Origin: Actinomycetes bacterium
GTDB taxonomy: Bacteria; Actinomycetota; CALGFH01
Reading direction: 5' to 3'
DNA: 64,000 nt
NCBI GenBank assembly: GCA_036000965.1
Contig: DASYUT010000180.1
Span: forward strand, 1-64,000
A program made the position numbers and the translations under genes. Of this stretch, positions 18,396-26,458 are shown piece by piece. Within the stretch, counting starts at the first letter, position 1. Each line of letters starts with the position of its first letter. Below the pieces are notes generated by a model. The model made no database searches, was not told the origin of the DNA, and saw nothing but the letters and a program-made list of their open reading frames with translations.

Positions 18396-20555
18396 CTACT
18401 GCCCCGTCCGGCGGGCCTCCACCCCTTGGCGGAGGGCGAGCTCGCGCAGCACCTTGTGGGTGGCGACCGGCTGCTCCTCCTCGACCGGCCGCCGCTGCGA
18501 CCAGGTGCCGTCCTCGCCGAGCTCCCAGGCCTGGACGTTGTCGGCCAGCATGACGTCGAGGACGCCCTGCAGCCGCTTGGTGAGGTCGGGGTCGTCCACC
18601 GGGGTGACGACCTCGACCCGCTGGTCGAGGTTGCGGGGCATCAGGTCGGCCGAGCCGATGTAGTACTCGCGGCCGCGGCCGTTGCCGAACACGAACACCC
18701 GGGAGTGCTCGAGGAAGCGGCCCATGACCGAGCGCACCCGGATGTGCTCGCTCACCCCGGGCACGCCCGGACGCAGCCGGCAGATCCCCCGGACCACCAG
18801 GTCGATCTCCACACCGGTCTGGGAGGCGGCGTACAGGGCCCGGATGCAGGCGGCGTCGACCAGCGAGTTCATCTGCATCACGATGCGGCCGGGCCGGCGG
18901 CTCGAGTGCCGCTCGGCGGTCCGCTGGATGCGCTCGATGAGCTGGTCGCGCAGCCCGTCCGGGGCGACCAGGATCTTGCGGTAGCGGACCCGCCGCGCGT
19001 ACCCGGTCAGCGAGTTGAACAGGTCGGTCAGGTCGGCGGCCAGGTCCTCGTCGCAGGAGAGCAGGCCCATGTCGGTGTACAGCCGCGCGGTCTTGGCGTT
19101 GTAGTTGCCGGTCCCGATGTGCAGGTAGCGGCGGATGCCGCTGCCCTCGCGGCGGACGACCAGGGCGGCCTTGGAGTGGGTCTTCAGGCCGACCAGGCCG
19201 TAGGCGACGTGGCAGCCGGCCTGCTCGAGCGCGCGGGCCCAGCCGATGTTGGACGCCTCGTCGAAGCGGGCCTTCAGCTCCACCAGCACCGCCACCTGCT
19301 TGCCGGTCTCAGCCGCGTGGATGAGCGCCGACACGATCGGCGAGTCGCCGTCGGTGCGGTACAGGGTCTGCTTGATCGCGAGCACGTTCGGGTCGTCGGC
19401 GGCCTGCTCGATGAAGCGCTGCACCGAGCTCGAGAAGGCGTCGTAGGGGTGGTGGACCAGCAGGTCGCCCTCGCGGATGGTGCGAAACAGGTTGGCGCCC
19501 TCCTCGCCGGTGGCCAGCAGCCGCGGCTGGGTGGTGCCCACCCACGGCTCGTAGGCCAGCTCGGGTCGGTCCACGCTGCCGGCCAGGCCCATGAGGTCGC
19601 CGAGGTTGAGCGGGCCCTCGACGGTGACCAGGGCGCTGTCGTCGACCTCCAGCTCACGCTGCAGGAGCCGGACGACGTGCTCGGGCATGGACGCGGCCAC
19701 CTCGAGCCGCACCACGGCGCCGAAGCGCCGCCGCCGCAGCTCCTGCTCGACCGCGAGCAGCAGGTCGTCGGCCTCGTCCTCGGCCAGCTCGATGTCGGCG
19801 TCCCGGGTCACCCGGAACGGGTGCGCCTCGACCACGGTCATGCCCGGGAAGAGCTGGTCGAGGTGGGAGACGACCACCTGCTCGAGCGGCACGAAGGTGC
19901 TGCTGTACCCGAGCGGCACGAAGCGGGGCAGGATGCCGGGTACCTTGACCCGGGCGAACCGGTCGCGCCGGCTCGACGGGTCGCGGACGGTGACGGCCAG
20001 GGAGAGCGACAGGTTGGAGATGTAGGGGAACGGGTGGCTCGGGTCGACCGCGAGCGGGGTGAGCACTGGGAAGACCTGGTCCATGAAGTAGTCGCGCAGG
20101 TAGTCGAGGTCGCGCTTGCCCAGCTCCTCCATGTCGGCCAGGCGGATCCCCTCGGCCTCGAGGGCGGGCAGGACCTCGTCGAGGAAGATCCGCACCTGGT
20201 TCTCGACCGACGGCCCGATGTGCTTGGCGATCGCCTCGAGGGTCTCGCTCGGGGTCCAGCCGTCCGACCCGCGGGTGGCCATGCCCGCCTCCACCTGCTC
20301 GCGCAGGCCGGCGACGCGGACCATGAAGAACTCGTCGAGGTTGGTGGCGAAGATGGCGAGGAACCGCAGCCGCTCGAGCAGCGGCGTGTCCGGGTCGCCG
20401 GCCAGCGCGAGCACCCGGTCGTTGAACTGCAGCCAGGAGACCTCACGGTTCAGGTAGAGGTAAGGATCGAACAGGTCCCGCTCCCTGGCGGCCGCCTCGC
20501 TGGACTGCTCGGTCGCGTCCTCGTCCTCCCGTACGGCTTCGGTGGTCTCGGTCAC
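18396..20555 (-). CDS. ppk: Polyphosphate kinase 1
   Basis: A 719-residue PPK1 that reversibly builds inorganic polyphosphate from ATP. Its four-domain order is apparent: the N-terminal YLNREVSWLQFNDRVLALA and FLAIFATNLDEFFMVRVAGL, the block FPYISNLSLSLAV, then the phosphohistidine region GLKTHSKAALVVRREG and YLHIGTGNYNAKTARLYTDM. GTG 20555 follows GAGGAGACGCTGCC. It stands alone on its strand, with an approximately 190-bp gap upstream; no phosphate regulator box was recognised. Confidence 0.96.
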   Translation of the reverse strand: MTETTEAVREDEDATEQSSEAAARERDLFDPYLYLNREVSWLQFNDRVLALAGDPDTPLLERLRFLAIFATNLDEFFMVRVAGLREQVEAGMATRGSDGWTPSETLEAIAKHIGPSVENQVRIFLDEVLPALEAEGIRLADMEELGKRDLDYLRDYFMDQVFPVLTPLAVDPSHPFPYISNLSLSLAVTVRDPSSRRDRFARVKVPGILPRFVPLGYSSTFVPLEQVVVSHLDQLFPGMTVVEAHPFRVTRDADIELAEDEADDLLLAVEQELRRRRFGAVVRLEVAASMPEHVVRLLQRELEVDDSALVTVEGPLNLGDLMGLAGSVDRPELAYEPWVGTTQPRLLATGEEGANLFRTIREGDLLVHHPYDAFSSSVQRFIEQAADDPNVLAIKQTLYRTDGDSPIVSALIHAAETGKQVAVLVELKARFDEASNIGWARALEQAGCHVAYGLVGLKTHSKAALVVRREGSGIRRYLHIGTGNYNAKTARLYTDMGLLSCDEDLAADLTDLFNSLTGYARRVRYRKILVAPDGLRDQLIERIQRTAERHSSRRPGRIVMQMNSLVDAACIRALYAASQTGVEIDLVVRGICRLRPGVPGVSEHIRVRSVMGRFLEHSRVFVFGNGRGREYYIGSADLMPRNLDQRVEVVTPVDDPDLTKRLQGVLDVMLADNVQAWELGEDGTWSQRRPVEEEQPVATHKVLRELALRQGVEARRTGQ

Positions 20556-20702
20556 GGCAGCGTCTCCTCAACCGGTGACACGGTGGTCCGCCCATGGTCG
20601 CACCAGGTGCGGGGCTTGCATAGCAGGCCATGCCCGCCGGCCCCCCGTCGCTCACCCGGTTCGGCATCCGCGCGCGCGTCCTGAAGGTCCCGTGCCGGTC
20701 CG

Positions 20703-20760
20703 CGCCACTCAGCCCGGTCCGCCGCTCAGCCGGGTCTGCCGCCGCTCAGCCCGTCCGGCC
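20703..20760. repeat. Stop-codon-containing repeat, DUF885 3' end
   Basis: Three copies of a core CTCAGCC(C/G)G, with periods of about 17 and 20 bases, run out of the DUF885 gene. The gene's own stop (TGA, minus strand) is inside the copy at 20741-20757, so the following copies repeat the stop codon and its surroundings. Confidence 0.7.
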
Positions 20761-22404
20761 GGTCCCGTCGAGGATGTCGCCCATGAGGCCGAGGGGCGGG
20801 GCGCCAAGCGCCAGCAGCTCGGCATGGAACCGCTGCGTGGAGTAGCCGCCGCCCCAGGCCGAGCGGGCCTGCTCGCGCAGGCGCAGGATCTCGAGCTTGC
20901 CCCAGGTGTAGCGGCCGTAGGTGGGGTCGTAGGTGGCCCGGGTCGCCTCGGCCGCCGCGGCCGGCCCGTACACGAACGCGTCCGCCTCGAACCGGCGCAC
21001 CGCATCGGCCATGGGCATCGAGCTGCGGTGCACCCCGAGCGACACGGCCAGCCGGGTGACCCGGGTGAGCGCCTCGAGCGCCACCCCGGCGGCGAAGCGC
21101 GGGTCGCCGTCCCGGAACCCCAGCTCGACGCAGACCTCCTCGGCGTAGTGGGCCCAGCCCTCCACGAACGCCGGGGAGTGCAGGGTCCTGCGCACGTCAC
21201 CCTCGGCCCGGCGCAGGCTCCGCCCGTGCGCGAAGTGCCCGGGGGCGACCTCGTGCACGGTGATCGCGGGCAGGGTCGAGCGGCTGAACACCGCCAGCCA
21301 GTCCTCCTGCTCCTCGGCCGGCCAGTCCGGCTCGGGCGGGGTGATGTAGTAGCGCGAGGGCGCGTCCGGCTCATACGGCGCCGCCCACGACATCATCGCC
21401 AGCGCCCAGCGGCGCGACGGCGGCGCCGGGCCGACCACGCACTCGCCGTCCAGGTCGGGCACGAGCCGGTGCTCGGCGGTGAAGGCGATCGCCTCGGCGG
21501 TCACCGCCTGTGCCTCCTCCATCACGCCGACGGCCTCGGGATGGTCGCGGAGCAGGCCGGCGACCACCGCCGCGGTCGGGCGGCCGGGCGCGAGCCGGGC
21601 GCAGGCGTCGTCCAGCATCGCCCGCAGCCGGTCGCGTTCGGCGTCGGCTCGCTCCTCCAGCCGGCCGAGGTCGACCGGGATGGCCTGCCCGACGCCGAGG
21701 AGCCGCTGGAGTGCCGGCCCGCCCAGGGCCGCGTCGGGGTCGCCGCCGGTCGCCGCCCGCTCCACATGGCCGACGAGCCGGCCGTGCGCAGCGATCGCGG
21801 CCGCGGCCACCGGGTCGGCCGGGTCCAGCCCGGCCGCGAGCCCGCGCACGGCCGGCAGCAGCGCCTCGGCGACCGGCCGGGGCACCCGGTCCAGGCTCTC
21901 CCGGGCCGCGTCGACCGCCTCGGGCCAGGCGGCCAGGTGGCGGCGGCGCGCCTCGGCCCGCGCTGCTGCCGGTGCGTACTCCCGGTCGTAGCAGGACAGG
22001 TCCATGGCGTCGACGTGCAGCAGCGGGTTCCAGCGGTGCTCCTCGAGCTCCCCCAGCTCGACCCGGGCCAGGGCCTCGAACGCGGCCAGGTGCGCCTCGT
22101 CGTGGGCGGACCACCCCGGCCCCGGCCCGCCCGGGGCGGCCGAGGACACGCTGCCCGGGATGGGCGAGGACACGCTGCCCGGGATGGGCGAGGACGCGCT
22201 GCCCGGGATGGGCGAGGACGCGCTGCCCGGGGCGGGTGAGGACGCGCTGCCCGGGGCGGGCGAGGACCTGTCGAGCCGGGCCAGCCCGGCCCGCACCCCG
22301 GCCGGGGAGAGATCCTGGATCCGCCCGTCGTACTCGTGCAGCCCGGCGTTCTCGCGCACGGCGCTCACGGCCAGGTCGCACAGGGCCCGCAGTCGCTTGT
22401 CCAT
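20746..22404 (-). CDS. DUF885 family protein (M3/M32-like metallopeptidase fold)
   Basis: A 552-residue protein starting MDKRLRALCDLAVSAVRENA. The zinc-site-like motif TVHEVAPGHFAHGRSLRR (HExxPGH) and the partner block FVEGWAHYAEEVCVELG are diagnostic of DUF885 proteins. These look like gluzincin peptidases, though no substrate is established. Near residues 48-90 there is a low-complexity insert made of six octapeptides of the form SSPxPGSx, encoded by a 24-bp DNA repeat; it probably forms a flexible loop and varies in length between strains. ATG 22404 gives the family N-terminus; an ATG 18 codons upstream is less likely. No signal peptide was seen. Confidence 0.85.
   Translation of the reverse strand: MDKRLRALCDLAVSAVRENAGLHEYDGRIQDLSPAGVRAGLARLDRSSPAPGSASSPAPGSASSPIPGSASSPIPGSVSSPIPGSVSSAAPGGPGPGWSAHDEAHLAAFEALARVELGELEEHRWNPLLHVDAMDLSCYDREYAPAAARAEARRRHLAAWPEAVDAARESLDRVPRPVAEALLPAVRGLAAGLDPADPVAAAAIAAHGRLVGHVERAATGGDPDAALGGPALQRLLGVGQAIPVDLGRLEERADAERDRLRAMLDDACARLAPGRPTAAVVAGLLRDHPEAVGVMEEAQAVTAEAIAFTAEHRLVPDLDGECVVGPAPPSRRWALAMMSWAAPYEPDAPSRYYITPPEPDWPAEEQEDWLAVFSRSTLPAITVHEVAPGHFAHGRSLRRAEGDVRRTLHSPAFVEGWAHYAEEVCVELGFRDGDPRFAAGVALEALTRVTRLAVSLGVHRSSMPMADAVRRFEADAFVYGPAAAAEATRATYDPTYGRYTWGKLEILRLREQARSAWGGGYSTQRFHAELLALGAPPLGLMGDILDGTGRTG
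22141..22270. repeat. 24-bp coding minisatellite inside DUF885 gene
   Basis: Five full 24-base units start at 22141, 22165, 22189, 22213 and 22237, with a partial one at 22261. Each begins CGAGGAC. On the minus strand they code for SSPAPGSA / SSPIPGSV octapeptides. The unit length keeps the frame, so copy number can change without breaking the gene. Confidence 0.95.
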
Positions 22405-22553
22405 GGCCGGGCAGGGTACTACCGGTTGCCTGAGCGCGGCAGGCGCCCGCAGCTTCACCGTCTACGCCGGCCGCGAGATCACCCGCTGACCACCGACCGG
22501 GCGGGCGCCCGCTCCCGGTGGCGGGCCGCTCGACCTGGCTCGCGCGGTGCCTA

Positions 22554-22637
22554 CGATGACTGGCCCGCGCGGTGCGTTCGATGGGGACCGTCCCCCGATG
22601 ACTGGCCCGCGCGGTGCGTACGATGGGGACCGTCCCG
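22554..22637. repeat. 42-bp direct repeat upstream of aminotransferase gene
   Basis: Two nearly identical 42-base copies begin CGATGACTGGCCCGCGCGG (22554 and 22596), one T/A difference apart. They end about 20 bases before the GTG start of the aminotransferase-like gene and cover most of its possible promoter. The rest of the 250-bp gap to the DUF885 gene shows no gene. Confidence 0.9.
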
Positions 22638-22658
22638 AGCCGCCGAGGAGGGCATGAC

Positions 22659-23804
22659 GTGGCCGACGACCTGCTGGCCTGGCGCCACCGCTTCCCCACC
22701 CTGGACGGTGCGCCCTACCTCGCCGCCCACACCCTCGGGCCGATGCCCGACTCGGTCCCGGGCGCCCTGGCCCGCTTCGCCGAGGAGTGGGCGGCCGAGG
22801 GGGTGGGCGCCTGGAGGGGCTGGCTCGAGCAGGTCCGGGCCACCGCGGCGATCCTCGAGCGGCTGCTCGGCGCCCCCGAGGGGTCGGTCGTGCTCGGCCC
22901 GAACGTCTCCGTCCTGGCCGGCCAGGTGCTCTCGTGCGTGGACTGGCACGGCCGCCGGAACCGGCTCGTCACCACCGACCTCGAGTTCTCCACCTGCGAC
23001 TACCTGTACCGGGCCCAGGAGATGGCCGGGGCCGAGGTCGTGGTCGTGCCGTCCGGGCAGCTCACCGTCGACCCCGAGCGGGTCGCCGCCGCCGTGGACG
23101 AGCGGACCGCGTTGGTCGCCGTCACCCACGTCGCCTTCCGGTCCTCCGCCCTGCTCGACCCGGCCCCGATCGTGGCCCGCGCCCACGAGGTCGGTGCGCT
23201 CGTCCTGCTCGACACCTACCAGTCGGCCGGCACCGTCCCGGTCGACCTGGCCGCGCTCGGCGTCGACCTCGCGGTCGGCGGGTCGGTGAAGTGGCTGCTG
23301 GGCGGGCCGGGCACCGGCTACCTGTACGCCCGGCCCGAGGTGGCCGAGCGGCTCGCCCCCCGCTCGGTGGGCTGGTTCGGCCACGCGGCGCCGTTCGCGT
23401 TCGAGCCCGCCCCGACCAGGCATGCCCCGGGGGCGGGCCGCTTCGTGACCGGCACGCCCAACGTGGCGGCGCACGTGATGGCGGCCGAGGGCTACCGGAT
23501 CGTGGCCGAGGCCGGGGTGGCGGGGATCCGGGCGAAGTCCCAGCATCAGACTGCACGGCTGCTCGAGGGGTTCGTCGAGCAGGGGGCGGTGATGCGCGGC
23601 CCGGCCGACGTGCGCCGGCGCGGGGGCAGCGTGGTGGTCGACTTCGACGGCGCCGAGAAGGCCACCGAGGAGCTGATCCGGCGTGGCTTCACCTGCGACT
23701 ACCGGCCGGGCGCCGGCCTGCGCCTGGGACCGCACTTCTACACCGTCGACGACGAGTGCGACGCGGTGGTCGCCGAGGTGGCCGCGATCCGGGCTGGTCG
23801 CTGA
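22659..23804 (+). CDS. Class V aminotransferase-fold PLP enzyme, kynureninase-like
   Basis: A 381-residue PLP enzyme. VLLDTYQSAGTVPVDLAALGVDLAVG supplies the PLP-binding Asp and Gln, and SVKWLLGGPGTGYLY carries the Schiff-base Lys; this arrangement, with KW-L-GGPG, is close to kynureninases. The N-terminal YLAAHTLGPMPDSV and FVTGTPNVAAHV blocks fit the same group. The kynureninase-typical DxHSAG is DTYQSAG here, so other class V activities (desulfurase, epimerase) remain possible. GTG 22659 follows GAGGAGGGCATGAC. The stop codon lies inside a 27-bp tandem duplication. No tryptophan-catabolism neighbours are present. Confidence 0.75.
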   Translation: MADDLLAWRHRFPTLDGAPYLAAHTLGPMPDSVPGALARFAEEWAAEGVGAWRGWLEQVRATAAILERLLGAPEGSVVLGPNVSVLAGQVLSCVDWHGRRNRLVTTDLEFSTCDYLYRAQEMAGAEVVVVPSGQLTVDPERVAAAVDERTALVAVTHVAFRSSALLDPAPIVARAHEVGALVLLDTYQSAGTVPVDLAALGVDLAVGGSVKWLLGGPGTGYLYARPEVAERLAPRSVGWFGHAAPFAFEPAPTRHAPGAGRFVTGTPNVAAHVMAAEGYRIVAEAGVAGIRAKSQHQTARLLEGFVEQGAVMRGPADVRRRGGSVVVDFDGAEKATEELIRRGFTCDYRPGAGLRLGPHFYTVDDECDAVVAEVAAIRAGR

Positions 23805-23844
23805 GCCAGGCTCGTCCGGGCTGGTCGCTGAGCCAGGCTCGTGA
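23791..23844. repeat. 27-bp tandem duplication spanning a stop codon
   Basis: Two copies begin GGGCTGGTCGCTGAGCCAGG at 23791 and 23818. The first contains the last codons and TGA of the aminotransferase-like gene; the second repeats them just downstream. Confidence 0.95.
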
Positions 23845-23872
23845 GGACCCCGGCAAGGGCTGCCCGGCCGGC

Positions 23873-23972
23873 GCCGGGCTCCCACGGCGTCCAGGCTGCC
23901 GGGCTCCCACGGCGTCCAGGCTGCCGGGCTCCCGTGGCGTCCAGGCTGCCGGGCTCCCGTGGCGTCCAGGCT
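23873..23972. repeat. Four-copy 25-bp tandem repeat
   Basis: Four units of 25 bases start at 23873, 23898, 23923 and 23948 with GCCGGGCTCCC. The first two read CACGG and the last two CGTGG after that, so the array grew by stepwise duplication. It is in the 495-bp gap between the aminotransferase-like and NlpC/P60 genes. The remainder of that gap (23980-24299) is less G+C rich and probably contains the promoter and leader of the NlpC/P60 gene. Confidence 0.95.
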
Positions 23973-24299
23973 TCGGTGACATCCCATGCCGGCGAGGCGC
24001 CGACCGGCAGCCCTTCGAAGGGGAGTCACTAGGATCGACAGGTTCGTCCGCTTCTGGGTGGCCTGTGGATGAAATTCTTAGGAACGCGCATCATCACTGC
24101 TCAGGCGCAGTATCCGCCGATGCCGTCGAGGCGGTGTTTGCGGTCGGAATGGCCAATCCCGGTTGCTGAGGTTAATTTGTGACCCGCCCGTAACCGGGCC
24201 ATGGCCATCTGCCAGCCGAAGCGCCACCTTCCCCCGACCCCGAGCCATCCCCCAGAAGGCCGGGTCAGGCGCTCACAGACAACAAGGAGTACGACGCTC

Positions 24300-24851
24300 G
24301 TGCAGAATGCCCTGCGTTCCTGGCATGTCCCAAAACACGTCCTGATCCGCTCGATCGCCGCAACCGCGCTCGCTGGCGCGCTGGCGATCCCGTCCACAGC
24401 CACCGCGCCGGCCCAGGCCGCGCCGGTGGCTGTCTCTGTCCATGCGCCCCGCGCCGCCGTCGCGGCGTCCTCGCTGGCGGCCCGCAAGGCCGCCAAGCGG
24501 GGCCGCGTGGTCGCCTATGCCAAGCAGGCGATCGGCAAGCGGTACCGCTGGGGCGCCGTTGGCCCGCGCGCCTATGACTGCTCTGGGCTGGTGCTCGCCT
24601 CCTACCGGGCGGTGGGCATCAGGCTCCCGCACAGCTCGCGGATGCAGTGGAGGTATGGCAAGCGCGTGTCGGTCCGCAAGCTCCTGCCAGGAGACATCCT
24701 CTTCTACAGCAGAGGATCGGGCCGGATCAGCCATGTCGCCCTGTACGTCGGCGGTGGCAAGATGGTCCACGCCTCGCGGAGGGGCGTCCCGGTCAAGATG
24801 GTGAAGATGCGCACCAGAGGCCTGGTCGGAGCCAGACGAATCATCGTCTGA
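24300..24851 (+). CDS. NlpC/P60 family secreted peptidoglycan hydrolase
   Basis: A 183-residue protein with an N-terminal basic region and hydrophobic helix (about residues 15-35) ending ...ATAPAQAAP, a plausible Sec signal peptide with cleavage near AQA-AP. A compact NlpC/P60 domain follows. The catalytic Cys is C94 in AYDCSGLVLASYRAVG, the His is H145 in ISHVALYVGG, and H157 in KMVHASR is the third polar position. Such enzymes cut D-Glu-to-diamino-acid bonds in peptide stems. GTG 24300 follows AACAAGGAGTACGACGCTC. The long A/T-richer leader (about 24030-24299) suggests its own regulated transcription. Confidence 0.88.
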   Translation: MQNALRSWHVPKHVLIRSIAATALAGALAIPSTATAPAQAAPVAVSVHAPRAAVAASSLAARKAAKRGRVVAYAKQAIGKRYRWGAVGPRAYDCSGLVLASYRAVGIRLPHSSRMQWRYGKRVSVRKLLPGDILFYSRGSGRISHVALYVGGGKMVHASRRGVPVKMVKMRTRGLVGARRIIV

Positions 24852-24892
24852 TCCCCGCATGACCTGTTGACGCTGCGCAGGGGCCACGTTCA

Positions 24893-24939
24893 CGCCGCCG
24901 GTCCCGCCCCGTGCCCACGGGGCGGGACCGGCGGCGTTT
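24893..24939 (+). terminator. Strong intrinsic terminator-like hairpin
   Basis: A perfect 20-base-pair stem (24893-24912 with 24917-24936) with loop GCCC is followed by TTT. It sits 40 bases after the NlpC/P60 stop and will end that transcript; the symmetric sequence could also act on the other strand. Confidence 0.85.
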
Positions 24940-25073
24940 CCGCGGGCGACGGGACGGTCACCGACGTTCCATGACTGGGGGCATCCTCCCGGACTTGCCC
25001 ACATCGGCGTGGCGTGCGCCTCGCACTGGCCCCGCGCCGGTTCCTGGTGTCGAATCTTGAGGGCTCGCCCGTT

Positions 25074-25127
25074 GTACAGATGCAGGGGCAGGCCGAGGGT
25101 CGTACAGATGCAGGGGCAGGCCGAGGG
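25074..25127. repeat. 28-bp tandem duplication before the VOC gene
   Basis: Two copies of GTACAGATGCAGGGGCAGGC plus flanking bases, period 28 (25074 and 25102), end right at the ribosome-binding site AAGGAG of the downstream gene. The 5' untranslated region or promoter has been duplicated. Confidence 0.9.
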
Positions 25128-25139
25128 AAGGAGCGACAC

Positions 25140-25877
25140 ATGGGCAATCCGGTGGTGTACTTCGAGCTGGGCGGCGTGGAGCACGAGCCGCTCGTGAAGT
25201 TCTACGGGGAGCTCTTCGGATGGAGGCTGCAGACGATCCCCGGCTCGAACTACGCCCTGGTCGATACCCAGGGCGGTGGTGGGATCAACGGCGGGATCGG
25301 CAAGAGCCGGACCGGCGAGCCCTGGTCGACGTTCTACGTCGAGGCGGGCGACCTCCAGGCCGTCCTGGACCAGGCCGAGTCGCTTGGGGCCAAGACCGTG
25401 ATGCCGGTCACCGAGATCCCAGGCAGGGTGACCTTCGCGATGTTCAACGACCCCGACGGTTTGTTGATCGGGCTGGTCAAGGGCGAGGAGCCAGCGGAGG
25501 GCGCGCCACAGGGCCCGTCGGCGGGTACGGGGGCCCCGGTCGACTGGTTCGAGGTCCTGGGCGCTGACGCCACGCGGACGCAAGCCTTCTATACGGCGCT
25601 GTTCGGCTGGAAGATCAATGAGGGCGCCCCGGGCTACGGGCTGGTGGACACTGGGGCCGGGCGTGGCATCCAGGGGGGTCTGGGCGCTGGCGAGGAGGCC
25701 CGCTGGGCAACCGTCTACGCGAGCGTGCCAGACGTCGAGGGGACGCTGGCCCGGGCTGAGGAGCTCGGGGGCAGGCGGATCTACGGGCCCATGGCGGTCG
25801 ACGATCACATGCAGACGGGTGCTTTCCGCGATCTGGCCGGGAACGTGTTCGGCGTCTACCACCACGGGTCGCACTGA
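25140..25877 (+). CDS. Two-domain VOC (glyoxalase/bleomycin-resistance fold) protein
   Basis: A 245-residue protein with two tandem VOC domains. The first starts VVYFELGGVEHEPLVKFYGELFGW and ends AMFNDPDGLLIGLVKG; the second starts VDWFEVLGADATRTQAFYTALFGW and ends AFRDLAGNVFGVYHHG. This is the layout of the CFP32/GlxA-like actinobacterial proteins, which have no firmly known substrate. ATG 25140 follows GGGAAGGAGCGACAC. It is downstream of the strong hairpin at 24893-24936, so it should have its own promoter, part of which lies in the duplicated 28-bp unit. Confidence 0.85.
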   Translation: MGNPVVYFELGGVEHEPLVKFYGELFGWRLQTIPGSNYALVDTQGGGGINGGIGKSRTGEPWSTFYVEAGDLQAVLDQAESLGAKTVMPVTEIPGRVTFAMFNDPDGLLIGLVKGEEPAEGAPQGPSAGTGAPVDWFEVLGADATRTQAFYTALFGWKINEGAPGYGLVDTGAGRGIQGGLGAGEEARWATVYASVPDVEGTLARAEELGGRRIYGPMAVDDHMQTGAFRDLAGNVFGVYHHGSH

Positions 25878-25918
25878 CGGTCGAAGGTCGCGACCCACGG
25901 CGGACCACGACGTGGCCC

Positions 25919-26036
25919 GGCAGGTGCGGGCCGGGCGTGCCCATGTCACCAGCTAGGCAGGTGCGGGCCGGGCGTGCCCGGTCACCAGCTGGCCGCATTG
26001 GCTGAGACGTCCGCCATCCGCATTGGCTGAGACGTC
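25919..26036. repeat. Two pairs of direct repeats between VOC and PhoH genes
   Basis: GGCAGGTGCGGGCCGGGCGT occurs at 25919 and again near 25957. Separately, CCGCATTGGCTGAGACGTC occurs at 25993 and 26018 (period 25). No coding sequence is visible in this 230-bp gap, which separates two converging genes. Confidence 0.85.
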
Positions 26037-26111
26037 TTGCCGCGGAACGCCAGCCCAGAGAGGTCGCGTGGCGGAGCTCACCGACCTGGCGTCTACAGGG
26101 CGTCTACAGGT

Positions 26112-26429
26112 CTACAGAAGGTCGTCCAGGTTCTTCTTGGGGCGCCGCTCGGCCTTGGAAACCAGGTCGTCGAAGCTCGGGCTATGGCGCTTCTGGCCCA
26201 GGGCGTCGGTGAGGGCGTCGGGGCCGCCGAGGTCGCGGCCGGCGGTCAGCAGGTCGTCGAGCGACGCCCGCTCCTTGCCCTCGAGCCGCAGGCGGATCGC
26301 GGTGAGGGTCGCCGACTGGTCGGTCGACAGCCCGTGCCGGTTGTTGAGCTGGGTCAGGGCCAGCTCGGCCCGGACCAGCAGCTCGCGGTCGACCGGGCCA
26401 GGCCCGGCGTCGGTGGTCTCGTCGCTCAT
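26112..26429 (-). CDS. Small charged cytosolic protein, function unknown
   Basis: A 105-residue protein starting MSDETTDAGPGPVDRELLVRA, with no membrane segment. It is helical and charged (LTAIRLRLEGKERASLDDLL) and ends in a short repeat-like pair, SFDDLVSKAERRPKKNLDDLL. I do not recognise the family. ATG 26429 follows GAGGAAGAACGGC. It begins 29 bases after the PhoH stop, so it is very likely made from the same transcript and may assist or modulate that protein; that is inference from position only. Confidence 0.7.
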   Translation of the reverse strand: MSDETTDAGPGPVDRELLVRAELALTQLNNRHGLSTDQSATLTAIRLRLEGKERASLDDLLTAGRDLGGPDALTDALGQKRHSPSFDDLVSKAERRPKKNLDDLL

Positions 26430-26458
26430 GCCGTTCTTCCTCTCTGGGCCGGTGCGCT

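Noticed and set aside
22141-22270. CRISPR array
   Set aside because: Units are contiguous 24-bp tandem repeats inside a reading frame, with no spacers. The same applies to 23873-23972 and 33589-33670.
24030-24299. Possible c-di-AMP (ydaO-yuaA) riboswitch before the NlpC/P60 gene
   Set aside because: The context is typical and the 3' end CCGGGTCAGGCG is vaguely similar, but the conserved GCTAAC-type and GGGGTGAATCC-type cores are not present.
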